Notes: generated by a model not told the origin, from the letters alone. A stretch of DNA of 24,047 nt from Holosporaceae bacterium (GCA_031258475.1 JAIRMS010000035.1:1-24047); one strand, 5' to 3'; shown: positions 1-7,688, counted from the stretch's first letter. Translations and numbers: made by a program.

Positions 1-136
1 AGACCATACCCTATCTGTTATATCATGTCTCCTGTGCGCCAATTGTTGCATAGCCATTCTCCATACTACAATAACTACGCTATCATATCAGATCCCTCTC
101 CTGACGACAAGCCCTAGGAATACGGTTGACTCTAAA

Positions 137-157
137 GTGAGGAAAACACCTCCTCAC
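137..157 (-). terminator. possible terminator of the secreted-protein operon
   Basis: A perfect 7-bp inverted repeat (GTGAGGA and TCCTCAC) encloses a 7-nt loop and lies 24 nt past the stop of the 155-residue gene on the minus strand. Only a short TTTAG follows, so the U-tract is poor. It is the only hairpin seen in the first 180 bases, which otherwise show no gene. Confidence 0.4.
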
Positions 158-180
158 AGCAATTTCCAGACATAGCACAC

Positions 181-648
181 CTAATTGGCTAACACTTCCA
201 AATCCCTCTTAAATTCATCACAAGAAGAAATACCAGGATATGAATCATTCCCGTAACCAAACGAAAAACGTCTTAAAAAAATCTCAATTCGCCCCTTTAA
301 TAACGAATCACTTGCCTTCATCTCTAAATCTTTTAAATGATCAAACTTAATGGCCAACTGCACCTCACGCGACACATCAAAAGGAATACGCAAGTCACCA
401 CTTTGCTTTACTCTAAAATCCTTTGTAATAAACGCACTCTCCTCATCGCGCTTTCTTTCACTACTCAATATTTTTTTCATAGACTCGACAACAGCAACAC
501 TTTCCATAACCAAAGCCTTATCTGCAACAGCAGAGAACATCCTTCCGCCGAAAAACAGCCGCCCTCCATGTCCGACTGACGAAACCAACATACCGGACAC
601 ATGATCACAAAGCATAAACAACGCTACAGCAACAAACACTCTACTCAT
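181..648 (-). CDS. secreted protein of unknown function, coupled to the M91-like peptidase gene
   Basis: 155 residues. I do not recognise a family. The N-terminus (MSRVFVAVALFMLCDHVSG) is a short basic stretch followed by a hydrophobic core, so a Sec signal peptide is likely with cleavage near residue 19. The rest is a charged, soluble-looking protein with no membrane segment. The ATG overlaps the TGA of the upstream gene in an ATGA arrangement, and GGGGG lies 7-8 nt upstream as ribosome binding site. This implies translational coupling with the upstream peptidase gene. Coupling of two exported proteins suggests that they act together, for example as partner, inhibitor or co-effector; this is inference from position only. 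A hairpin follows the stop. I am fairly sure it is a real gene because of the coupling and the signal peptide. Confidence 0.7.
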   Translation of the reverse strand: MSRVFVAVALFMLCDHVSGMLVSSVGHGGRLFFGGRMFSAVADKALVMESVAVVESMKKILSSERKRDEESAFITKDFRVKQSGDLRIPFDVSREVQLAIKFDHLKDLEMKASDSLLKGRIEIFLRRFSFGYGNDSYPGISSCDEFKRDLEVLAN

Positions 649-1997
649 AATAAACCCCCAACTCTTTCCCTATCAAACTTGGCATTTCCCAGTCCATCTT
701 CATCATTTTCAAAACGTACTCCTCCATCACTCCTAAGCAAATCCTCTTCAGACGCTCCAGCAGATTTCAAAATCCTACCTACTACGAAGCTATCTTCATA
801 AAACGGTTCAAAACCAATAACATATGCCCCCCTAATTGGCATTCCCAACCCTTTTCTAAATGCATTCTCCGACATATCATCTCCGTTCAAAAAAACCGAA
901 TAACGACCAGGAATGCCCGCGCCGCTATGAAACCTTCCCCCCTGTCCACTTCCCAAAACTGTCTTTATTTCCTGAAGATGCAATACGCCTCCTAGAGTCC
1001 ACGGAAGAGAGGATGCCCTTTCTCTGCGGTCATCCCCTGAAGTTCCCCGCCAAAAATGAACATCCCGCAGCGTAATTTTTCTTATGTCTTTATACCCTTC
1101 AGCCTCGAGCTCAAAACGCATCGGCGCACGCAAAAAATTATACCAATGAACACCTTCATGAAAAAAACATCCCAGAGTAAAGTTCTTGTGATAAGGAAGA
1201 TTGCTCTGTGAATTAACTAAATTATTTCTCCCATTCACCTTATGTATACACGGCATATCCATGTGTACATTGGGATCTATTCCTATAACTGCGCGTCTAT
1301 CCCGATCTCCCAATCCTAAATAACTTCCTTCTTTCGACAAATACCAAACAACACTGCGACTGAAATTACGGAGTGGAATAAAAAAATCATAATGCTCAGA
1401 CGCTCCCTTACCGTTGCTATCAACTCGCCTAATTTCATTAATAAGCCTATACGCCCAGATCCTTCCCTCTGGTGTAGAAAGCACCCCTCTAACAATGCCA
1501 TGTGCCCTTGAAATGTCATCCCTCGGAGTAATAATCTTCGTTGCCCTGTTATCCGCCAAGAACCCCAGATTTTGATTTATCTTTCCACACGATACATCCG
1601 ACGGGAAGCCCAACAAAGTGCAGAAGAAATTCGTAGTTAACGAACAAGGATTACCGGACTCCTCGTTAGCACAAGAAAGAAAGCTTACCTGCTCAGTCGA
1701 AAGTTGCCTTCCGCGAACGGGAAATAAAATGGATGGACCAGAGGAAATCCTAAATTCCGTGCATTCCCCAAGTCCCGGGAACTTGCTGCGTACCCCATCG
1801 TAAAATGGAGCATCTACCGGGAAAACAACGCGAGCACCATCCCAAGGTCTCAACTCATCATCACTGAGACTCTTTACAATCTTGCTCAGACCTCTCGCAA
1901 AACCATCATACTTACTGCCTGACCAGCGCTGAAGCATACAATCCGCAGACCAAGCTATTTGAAAAAGTAAAAACATCAAACATCTTACTATACACAT
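645..1997 (-). CDS. secreted zinc metallopeptidase-like protein, M91 (NleD-like) family candidate
   Basis: 450 residues. The chosen ATG has GGGAG 6 nt upstream and opens a signal peptide (MCIVRCLMFLLFQIAWSADC); an ATG one codon earlier is equally possible. The frame stays open upstream to 2432, but that stretch is low-complexity, overlaps the next gene and is not used. Residues 280-284 are HEGVH, a canonical HExxH zincin site. About 90 residues later comes SENAFRKGLGMPIRGAY (376-392), which fits the EN..R...G.P.R..Y pattern I know from M91 peptidases such as the type III effector NleD. A segment TPEGRIWAYRLINEI (about 175-189) and IGIDPN before the active site also fit that domain order. In NleD this fold cleaves host MAP kinases; here the substrate is unknown. 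An effector or secreted protease role is inferred. The gene is co-oriented with, and overlaps, the 155-residue gene. Confidence 0.72.
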   Translation of the reverse strand: MCIVRCLMFLLFQIAWSADCMLQRWSGSKYDGFARGLSKIVKSLSDDELRPWDGARVVFPVDAPFYDGVRSKFPGLGECTEFRISSGPSILFPVRGRQLSTEQVSFLSCANEESGNPCSLTTNFFCTLLGFPSDVSCGKINQNLGFLADNRATKIITPRDDISRAHGIVRGVLSTPEGRIWAYRLINEIRRVDSNGKGASEHYDFFIPLRNFSRSVVWYLSKEGSYLGLGDRDRRAVIGIDPNVHMDMPCIHKVNGRNNLVNSQSNLPYHKNFTLGCFFHEGVHWYNFLRAPMRFELEAEGYKDIRKITLRDVHFWRGTSGDDRRERASSLPWTLGGVLHLQEIKTVLGSGQGGRFHSGAGIPGRYSVFLNGDDMSENAFRKGLGMPIRGAYVIGFEPFYEDSFVVGRILKSAGASEEDLLRSDGGVRFENDEDGLGNAKFDRERVGGLL

Positions 1998-2214
1998 CAT
2001 CAGCTCCCAGAACAAATACGATGCCATTGTAGTGCAAGGCATTATATATTGCAACAAAAAAATACAACCACGCCGCGAACTGCTAGGGCGATTTCCTAGA
2101 AATTTCACTTTTGGGTTTTTTGCTGGAAATGAAGTGATCTGAAAATGGAGTGATTTTGCAAAAATATTGAATCGATTCGCTGCAATTTCAGTGAAAAGCT
2201 GAGATTTAGAGTCT
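1998..2214. other. AT-rich spacer inside the secreted-protein cluster
   Basis: The spacer between the 217-residue gene and the peptidase gene holds a small hairpin (CTAGG and CCTAG, 7-nt loop, 2085-2101) and a GAATCGATTC palindrome (2169-2178). Neither has a terminator tail. The open frame crossing it is low-complexity and is not called. Confidence 0.4.
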
Positions 2215-2868
2215 CTAGGAGTATGGGAATATGGGGCCCCACGGGTCAGCTTCGGGGTTGGCCGCATCTCCTGCATCACCCAACCAGTTCTTATCCTGGT
2301 CGTAGGACTCTTGTCCTGCAAGATCCAACCAGTCCTGTTCCGCAGCGTAGTCATCGGGTGGTGCCTGGAAACCCGGTTGCGGCGGCTGCGCGATGGCAAC
2401 GGCCGGAGCGGCATCAACGGTCGGCTCTTCATCGGCAGGTTGTGATCTCAGCGAGCCGAGGACGCGGGCAGTTCGGCGTTTAGCGTTGTAGGCTAGCCCC
2501 GCTAACGTGTCGGCCTTCTGGGACTCCGGGAGGCTCTGAAATCGTGTCGCAAAGCTGGTCCATTCATCAGTTCTCTTTACCTCCTGAAAGTCCGCCCAAG
2601 TCGGGTACATCAACCCTGCGGCCACCGTTAGCTCAAAATTTTGAGGCACACCATTCGGAAAATCACTCCAATTTCGTTCACAGAATCTTATGAGGTCTTG
2701 CTTGTTCCGCTTCTCTTGTCGAGGCACGGCTGTACCGCGTGCCTCTATAATTCGTACCAGGATTGCTCGTGGGAACGGACGCAGTACAGTCTCCATACTA
2801 CCCATACTCTCCACCCTGTCAATGCAGATCACACACAAAATTCCAAACATTAGCACTAGTTTTTTCAT
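2215..2868 (-). CDS. secreted protein with acidic 15-residue repeats, unknown function
   Basis: 217 residues. The start has AAGGAA about 5 nt upstream. The N-terminus (MKKLVLMFGILCVICIDRVES) is a clear Sec signal peptide. Residues about 25-140 are a mixed basic and hydrophobic globular region. From about 145 the protein becomes rich in Pro, Ala, Gln and acidic residues. It ends in two imperfect 15-residue repeats, AEQDWLDLAGQESYD and QDKNWLGDAGDAANP, also visible as a 45-bp DNA repeat at 2280-2369. The 3' half is visibly richer in G and C than its AT-rich surroundings, which hints at separate ancestry. It lies 217 bp upstream of the M91-like gene in the same direction and may share its transcript. 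No family is recognised. The acidic tail could be a disordered interaction region. Confidence 0.7.
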   Translation of the reverse strand: MKKLVLMFGILCVICIDRVESMGSMETVLRPFPRAILVRIIEARGTAVPRQEKRNKQDLIRFCERNWSDFPNGVPQNFELTVAAGLMYPTWADFQEVKRTDEWTSFATRFQSLPESQKADTLAGLAYNAKRRTARVLGSLRSQPADEEPTVDAAPAVAIAQPPQPGFQAPPDDYAAEQDWLDLAGQESYDQDKNWLGDAGDAANPEADPWGPIFPYS

Positions 2869-3284
2869 GATATTCCTTTCCTTTTTTAACTAAACAGAAA
2901 GAGCACCATACAAATATATCAATTCATCGTTAATATATCTTTAAAAAATAATTTTTTTGATATTTCTTGGAAGGAATTTAATTTTGCACGATAGTCTGAG
3001 CTCAGCGACCCAGAACCTCCGCCCTCTCACTCCGATTCCTCAAAAATATGGCAGAAAGAACCTCGGTTCTTCGTTTCAAATCCAGCCCTTTCCCAGCGAT
3101 CTGCGTATAACTTACAATTTCGGTGACAGACTTAGAACTTTAAAAACACTTCAGCCATCTTTCTTTTATGAAAATCATTGCCCCACAAATGTGGAACTAT
3201 ATACAGAACAATCCCGTTTCTTTCATCGCTGTTGCGAAAATCTTTTCTCTTTCTTAAGATGTAGTCATATCTCGGGAGCAAAAA
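2869..3284. other. divergent spacer with a perfect dyad
   Basis: 416 bp between the minus-strand secreted-protein cluster and the plus-strand MFS gene. I see no convincing gene. At 3056-3071 AAGAACC and GGTTCTT are separated by 2 bp, a dyad more like an operator than a terminator. The left end (2881-2960) is very AT-rich and probably carries the promoter of the minus-strand cluster, but I cannot place a good -35/-10 pair. Confidence 0.4.
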
Positions 3285-4568
3285 ATGAGTAAGGAATCTT
3301 CGGAATTTTCAAAAATGAAAAAAGTCATTATTTCGTGCGTCGCCGGAAGCGCTCTGGAATGGTACGACTTTGCCGTCTACGGGTTTTTCGCCACCATAAT
3401 CGGCCGGTTGTTTTTCCCCTCCGGAGACTCTTTTCAGCAGCTAATAGCTTCCTTCGGAGCTTTTGCGTCCGGGCTAATCGCCCGTCCCATCGGGGCGGTT
3501 ATATTCGGGTACATAGGAGATAGATTTGGACGCAAGAAAGCTCTTGTGATTTCCATTTATACTATGGCCATCCCGACCGCCCTCATGGGGCTGCTTCCCA
3601 CCTACGATGTGATCGGAGTATGGGCCGGAGTTCTGCTGACCATCATAAGAATTTTGCAGGGATTGGCCCTGGGCGGCGGATTTACCGGCACCATTGTATT
3701 TCTCTACGAGCATTCCGAAGAAAAGAAAAAATCAACCTATTCTGCCTGGGCCCCATTTAGCCTTGTAACCGGTTTTATCATCGGAGCTTTTGTCGCCACC
3801 TGCATGGATAAATTGCTGACCATCGAACAATTGGAAAGTTTTGGTTGGAGGATTCCTTTTCTTATCAGCTTTTTTGGAACGTTTATCGGCAGCTATGTGA
3901 AGCGCAAACTGGAAGATCCAAAGGAATTTATAGAACAGCAAAAGGCTCAAACGAAAGAAAAATCCAAGGAAAGCCTCCTGGGAAATTTGTTCCGAAACCA
4001 TTGGAAAGGGCTAGTGCTTGTGACATTTACGGATATGTTAACCGCCTGCGGATATTTTTTGATAGCCATATTTTTTACCACCTATTTCGAAACTATTCTC
4101 AACATAGGACGGCATTACGCCCTGATTATTCAATCAATAAATATGGTTCTCCTTGCGCTGTGCATATTGCTGGGCGGATGGCTGGCGGATCGCCTGGGGA
4201 AACGTCTGCAGATGCTCGTTTCGTCGCTGGCGCTGGCGGTCATTGCCTATCCGGTATTCATATTCATGGGAAACGGAGAGGTCCTCAACGCCTTTCTGGG
4301 AGAGTTTTGCATAATATTTCTGTTTTCCATGTACTACGGACCGATACCGGCCACAATTTGCTCCATGCTTCCGATGAATGTGAGACTGGCCGGCGTTTCG
4401 ATCGCCCACAATTTTGCCATGGCCGCCTTCGGGGCCTACGCTCCGACGCTGGCGACCTATCTGGTAAAATGGTCAGGAGATATTGCAATTCCAGCGATAT
4501 TGTTTATCATATCTTCGCTGGTCACGGCGGTCGCATTGGGAGTATGGAAAGAGGGCCGTGAGTATTAG
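3285..4568 (+). CDS. MFS transporter, metabolite:H+ symporter (MHS, ProP-like) family
   Basis: 427 residues, the usual size for the family. It should be an inner-membrane proton-coupled uptake carrier with 12 membrane segments. The N-terminal signature ALEWYDFAVYGFFA (about residues 23-36) is typical of MHS members (ProP, KgtP, ShiA, citrate carriers). GDRFGRKKAL (about 78-87) is the MFS loop 2-3 motif, and ILQGLALGGGFTGT follows in segment 4. A charged cytoplasmic loop (residues about 205-235, rich in Lys and Glu) separates the two six-helix halves. The start has GGGAG 6 nt upstream. The substrate cannot be read from sequence; osmolyte, organic acid or amino acid are all possible. MHS paralogues are common in host-dependent alphaproteobacteria, where they import host metabolites. 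It stands alone, followed by tRNA-Ser. Confidence 0.93.
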   Translation: MSKESSEFSKMKKVIISCVAGSALEWYDFAVYGFFATIIGRLFFPSGDSFQQLIASFGAFASGLIARPIGAVIFGYIGDRFGRKKALVISIYTMAIPTALMGLLPTYDVIGVWAGVLLTIIRILQGLALGGGFTGTIVFLYEHSEEKKKSTYSAWAPFSLVTGFIIGAFVATCMDKLLTIEQLESFGWRIPFLISFFGTFIGSYVKRKLEDPKEFIEQQKAQTKEKSKESLLGNLFRNHWKGLVLVTFTDMLTACGYFLIAIFFTTYFETILNIGRHYALIIQSINMVLLALCILLGGWLADRLGKRLQMLVSSLALAVIAYPVFIFMGNGEVLNAFLGEFCIIFLFSMYYGPIPATICSMLPMNVRLAGVSIAHNFAMAAFGAYAPTLATYLVKWSGDIAIPAILFIISSLVTAVALGVWKEGREY

Positions 4569-4569
4569 C

Positions 4570-4597
4570 TGCGCTTCAGTGGGCGCAATAGATTTTT
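4570..4597 (+). terminator. weak terminator-like hairpin after the MFS gene
   Basis: TGCGC and GCGCA form a 5-bp stem with an 8-nt loop, followed 5 nt later by a TTTTT run that ends exactly where tRNA-Ser begins. The stem is short, so read-through into the tRNA is possible. Confidence 0.3.
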
Positions 4598-4687
4598 GGA
4601 GAGATGGTCGAGTGGTTGAAGGCACCGGTCTTGAAAACCGGCAAGGGGGTAACCCCTTCGCGAGTTCGAATCTCGCTCTCTCCGCCA
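4598..4687 (+). tRNA. tRNA-Ser(UGA)
   Basis: 90 nt with encoded CCA. The acceptor stem is GGAGAGA with TCTCTCC and discriminator G. The anticodon stem CCGGT/ACCGG encloses loop CTTGAAA, giving anticodon TGA at 4632-4634, which reads UCA and other UCN serine codons. The long variable arm (AAGGGGGTAACCCCTT) is the serine class II hallmark. The T-arm carries GTTCGAATC. All stems pair well, in contrast to the two tRNA-like elements downstream. Confidence 0.96.
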
Positions 4688-4953
4688 AAGTTTCAAAGGG
4701 GTACCGGAGAAAATTTATTTACCTCGATGCAAGGCATGCAGGGAATCCTCTGATGCAGAGACTCTCGCGATTCGTGATGTGTTTCAAATTTAGACAAAAT
4801 TTTATGTGATTATTGTTGTTTTCACATTTTTCCCCAAAAAATCTCTCTCCATTCTCCATTTTTACTCCTCCAGAGAATCCAAGAGAATCCTCTTAAATTT
4901 GTTGAAAATTGAGTGTAATTTGGCGGTGATTGCGCTGTTGTCAATGTTGATTC

Positions 4954-5040
4954 GGAGAATGAAGATGGTAGAGCGGGTAATTGATTAGTGCGACGTTCAC
5001 AATGCCGAGGTCAGGGGTTCGATTCCTCTCAGCTCCACCA
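4954..5040 (+). pseudogene. degenerate tRNA-like element A
   Basis: The 3' part is textbook tRNA: variable-loop GAGGTC, T-arm AGGGG-TTCGATT-CCTCT, 3' acceptor strand CAGCTCC, discriminator A and CCA. ATGGTAGAGC looks like a D-loop and 3' D-stem. The matching 5' D-stem is missing, only GGAG of the 5' acceptor strand pairs with CTCC, and no normal anticodon stem can be drawn. It looks derived from an Ala- or Gly-type tRNA. It could be a decayed gene, an old integration footprint, or a tRNA-shaped RNA with another role. Confidence 0.5.
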
Positions 5041-5423
5041 GACAATATGGCAAAATTGGGTAATTATTGATTATTCTATATAGATAATTACTGAAGAATA
5101 TCGCTGTCGCAGAGGCTCTAGTGGACTTGATGTCGATCCAAAACGACAAACATGTTGCTCAACTAAATTCTTCAAACTGTAAATTTCTTCTCCGTTTCTC
5201 CCAAAATTCTCCAAACAAGCGGAACAGGAGATTCTGTCTCCAATGGCTTTGTGGCACCTCTGTGAGAGGATGTTCGCGAAATTCATCAAAAAACTGACAT
5301 GCAAAAGTTCTACAAAAACGACTGGAGAAGCAAATGATTTTAGGTGGAACTCATGCGTTCTCTCGGTTCCGCTTGTGTGGATTTTGTTGAAAGTTGAGAT
5401 CGTTTATGGTGTACTCGAAAATC

Positions 5424-5509
5424 TGGATGGCGAGTGGTAGGCAGTCACCATTAGCGTGACACGCAACTGCACTCAGGTAATCTTAGTTCGAATCTATACC
5501 GCCCAGCCA
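5424..5509 (+). pseudogene. degenerate tRNA-like element B (tRNA-Gln-like ends)
   Basis: It begins TGGATGG and ends CCGCCCA-G-CCA. Six of seven acceptor positions pair, and U1 with discriminator G is the tRNA-Gln pattern. GTGGTAGGC resembles a D-loop. GTCAC and GTGAC (5444-5448, 5456-5460) form a perfect 5-bp stem with a 7-nt loop CATTAGC, so the formal anticodon would be TTA, but position 33 is A, not T. The T-loop TTCGAAT is intact while its stem pairs at only three positions. The D-stem is lost. Most likely a decayed or remodelled tRNA gene. Confidence 0.45.
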
Positions 5510-5666
5510 TTGACTAATTGACAAGATGGTTTGACTTGCGTGAGAAATGCTAGCTGTGCGCGCTGTCCCACAGTGTTTCGCGTTTTCATTATAGGACAAT
5601 TCGCCCGCTAAAATCTAGACAACCCCTCACCTTTCTCTCTCCTTCTCTCATTTTCTCTCCATGTTT

Positions 5667-5700
5667 CGGGCAATTGGAGAAACAGGAGTGCCCGTTTTTT
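5667..5700 (+). terminator. rho-independent terminator with no gene upstream
   Basis: CGGGCA (5667-5672) and TGCCCG (5689-5694) form a 6-bp GC-rich stem with a 16-nt loop, followed directly by TTTTTT (5695-5700). It points along the plus strand, where the nearest upstream items are the tRNA-like elements and tRNA-Ser. It therefore implies a stable transcript through the island. Confidence 0.7.
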
Positions 5701-5871
5701 AGCGTTTGCGGGAGAGAATGTTTCGTGGATATTGTGGTGTTTGGAATGAGTTAGGTTCGTAATCTTGTGTTATAGCATTTTGTTCTATGAAAAAATTTTG
5801 TATTTTGCAGATTTTTTTACTGTTTCTTAAAAATTGAGAAGTAGAATCCATTGGATAAAGGGATTTTTGAA

Positions 5872-7452
5872 ATGAATATAAGATACAAAATTGTAAGATC
5901 ACTAATCGGAATTATTGCGCTAAACCTCGTTGATTGCGTTCTAAGTGTGCAGGAGGCCCCCTCATGGACAATAGATCAAACTATGAAGATGATTAAAAAA
6001 ACATTCAGCAGAGAAGAGAAATTCAGAATAATAGACATTGGAAAAAATGAAGCAAATATATTGATAGTGGATTGGGTAAAACATGGTTCGATGGTGCTTT
6101 GTTCTCAGCTTTTTTCTCCAGAGTATAAGAACAACAACAGAGAAGATGGTACTAAGTGCAGATTAGAAGAAGTTTTTGGTACTATGAACGGCCTGAAGTT
6201 CGTTCGTGGAATTGATTGGGTAAAAATGATAGCCCAAAGGCAAGGATTACTGACTAATGATCAATTAAATGGCGTAATCGAAAGTATCATTGGTTTAGCT
6301 GATATCTTCGAAGATAAAGTTAGAGTGGATGTGAAAAGTTACATTGGTGTGATTGACAGTCTGGAGCGATATATTTCTATGGTGGAGAGTAAGACTGGTT
6401 TGTGCCGTGGAATGGTGTTAAGAGATGCATATTTAGCTGGTAGCCAGGAAGGTCATGATGCATTAATGAGTTGTTTGGTGGAACTTAAGAATAATTTGCA
6501 TAAAATTTTCGGAGGAGAAAAACTTGGTCATGTTGCATATAGTTGTTTTAGAACTATTTTCGGCATTAGAGGTGCGTTAGAACCAAAACTGAATATTCCC
6601 TCCGCTGGGGAGTGGGAAAAAGCAGCAAGTTACGTTAGTCACCTGATGCACACTGAAGCTCAGTTGATCGTTGCTGCAATATTGCTCGAAGATTCCGTGG
6701 ATATTCGTGAGGACTCTGTTTATTCGTCCAAACTCCCTTGCGTTAGTTGCCAGTATCTTCCTCTAGGCCCAGCAGGTTGGTTCTATGCTTTTGATCTTGG
6801 CATTATGCGAGAAGATTGGGAAAGCTATAATCGAGCTATATTCGCCCAAATAGGGGATAACGTCTTACAGGTATGGCCTGGTAATTCAATTGGTAGAAGG
6901 ATTGTTTTGAAATATCGTTCCTCGAAAGAAGCTGAATGGATGGGGAATTTGATTTGCTGGGGGTTGACACATAAGTTTAGGACTGAGTTACAAGAGCTAA
7001 AGCAATACGCAGTAGTTCTACCAGGGGACACTTCTAAAAAATTAAACGATATGATAACGGCAGCTGATGGACTTGAAGCTCAAGCAAGAGGAATAGATAA
7101 AACAAAAGATGATTGGAAAAAAGATTCCAATAAACTGAGGAATCTACTGAAGAAGTGGTTGCGAAGTGCAAATGAGCTCCGTGTAGCGACAGATAAGATA
7201 GTCGAATTATTAGATACTATAGATAGTGCTGCTATTGCTCTGTATGAGCCTCTATCTGGAGAATATTTAAAATTAATACGTTTCATGAATCCTGAAGTCA
7301 GAAAAAAATTCGATGCATGTTTTAACCAAACTTTTGGAGCTAATATGGGAGATCTGCTTTCTTTGATAGGTTCATGGGAAATAAAGTTTCGGGGTATTGT
7401 TACAAAGTTTTTACAAAAGCACGATCACGTTACGCAGCTTTATAATGAATAA
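5872..7452 (+). CDS. secreted protein of unknown function, 526 residues
   Basis: I do not recognise a family. The ATG has AAAGGGA about 8 nt upstream; a TTG seven codons earlier is less likely. The N-terminus (MNIRYKIVRSLIGIIALNLV) is a signal peptide or a single membrane anchor, with probable cleavage around residues 22-28. The body is mixed alpha-helical and polar. A cysteine-rich, aromatic patch (LPCVSCQYLPLGPAGWFYAF) lies near residue 290. Residues about 400-450 are rich in Lys, Asp and Glu with heptad-like spacing (GIDKTKDDWKKDSNKLRNLL), suggesting a coiled coil. Codon choice is AT-rich, unlike the neighbouring MFS gene. Preceded by the tRNA-like island and followed by the MITE, it sits in an accessory region. 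A host-directed role is only a guess. Confidence 0.8.
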   Translation: MNIRYKIVRSLIGIIALNLVDCVLSVQEAPSWTIDQTMKMIKKTFSREEKFRIIDIGKNEANILIVDWVKHGSMVLCSQLFSPEYKNNNREDGTKCRLEEVFGTMNGLKFVRGIDWVKMIAQRQGLLTNDQLNGVIESIIGLADIFEDKVRVDVKSYIGVIDSLERYISMVESKTGLCRGMVLRDAYLAGSQEGHDALMSCLVELKNNLHKIFGGEKLGHVAYSCFRTIFGIRGALEPKLNIPSAGEWEKAASYVSHLMHTEAQLIVAAILLEDSVDIREDSVYSSKLPCVSCQYLPLGPAGWFYAFDLGIMREDWESYNRAIFAQIGDNVLQVWPGNSIGRRIVLKYRSSKEAEWMGNLICWGLTHKFRTELQELKQYAVVLPGDTSKKLNDMITAADGLEAQARGIDKTKDDWKKDSNKLRNLLKKWLRSANELRVATDKIVELLDTIDSAAIALYEPLSGEYLKLIRFMNPEVRKKFDACFNQTFGANMGDLLSLIGSWEIKFRGIVTKFLQKHDHVTQLYNE

Positions 7453-7688
7453 ATACCAACTTGAGACCAGAAAAACTATAGCAAAATAACTCCCTGACAG
7501 TTAATCCACAGTTTGACTAGTGAGACGCTAAGCTTGACCTAAAGATTCAATTTGTTTTTAGTCGTCTCCACAAATCTTATTAAGTTCGTAAAAGTACTTC
7601 CAATACCAGAAATACAAACGGAATGATTTTGTTGTTTTTTCGGCGTTTACAACGTTATATATAATAGACCTTTTCATGTAAATTGGAA

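Larger units (their letters stand above)
4688..5871. other. gene-poor island with tRNA-like elements
   Basis: About 1.2 kb of AT-rich sequence without a convincing protein gene. It contains two tRNA-like elements (4954-5040 and 5424-5509), shared flanking segments around them, an 8-bp inverted repeat GTAATTAT/ATAATTAC at 5060-5091 and a rho-independent terminator at 5667-5700. Short open frames here, such as 5071-5304 minus and 5243-5440 plus, lack ribosome binding sites and recognisable features. Confidence 0.5.

Noticed and set aside
2041..2214. Second copy of the MITE in the secreted-protein cluster
   Set aside because: Only short scattered matches (GCTGGAAA, CTGAAAAT) are shared, and there are no 18-bp ends and no flanking duplication.
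1998..2432. N-terminal extension of the M91-like gene to a 595-residue protein
   Set aside because: The added 145 residues are low-complexity Arg/Pro/Thr-rich sequence, overlap the 3' end of the 217-residue gene, lack a binding site, and would bury the signal peptide inside the protein.
2957..3292. 111-residue open frame upstream of the MFS gene
   Set aside because: TTG start, no binding site, no recognisable content, and it overlaps the well-supported MFS start.
3845..4561. 238-residue frame inside the MFS gene
   Set aside because: It is an alternate frame of a clearly conserved transporter gene and its translation has no family features.
4954..5040. tmRNA (ssrA) 3' end
   Set aside because: CAGCTCCACCA is also how tmRNA ends, and alphaproteobacterial tmRNA is permuted, but no GGGGCTG 5' piece, tag-peptide frame or pseudoknots are seen on either side.
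4806..5440. Short open frames of 60-77 codons in the tRNA-like island
   Set aside because: They lack binding sites, run through the tRNA-like elements or repeats, and have no recognisable protein features.
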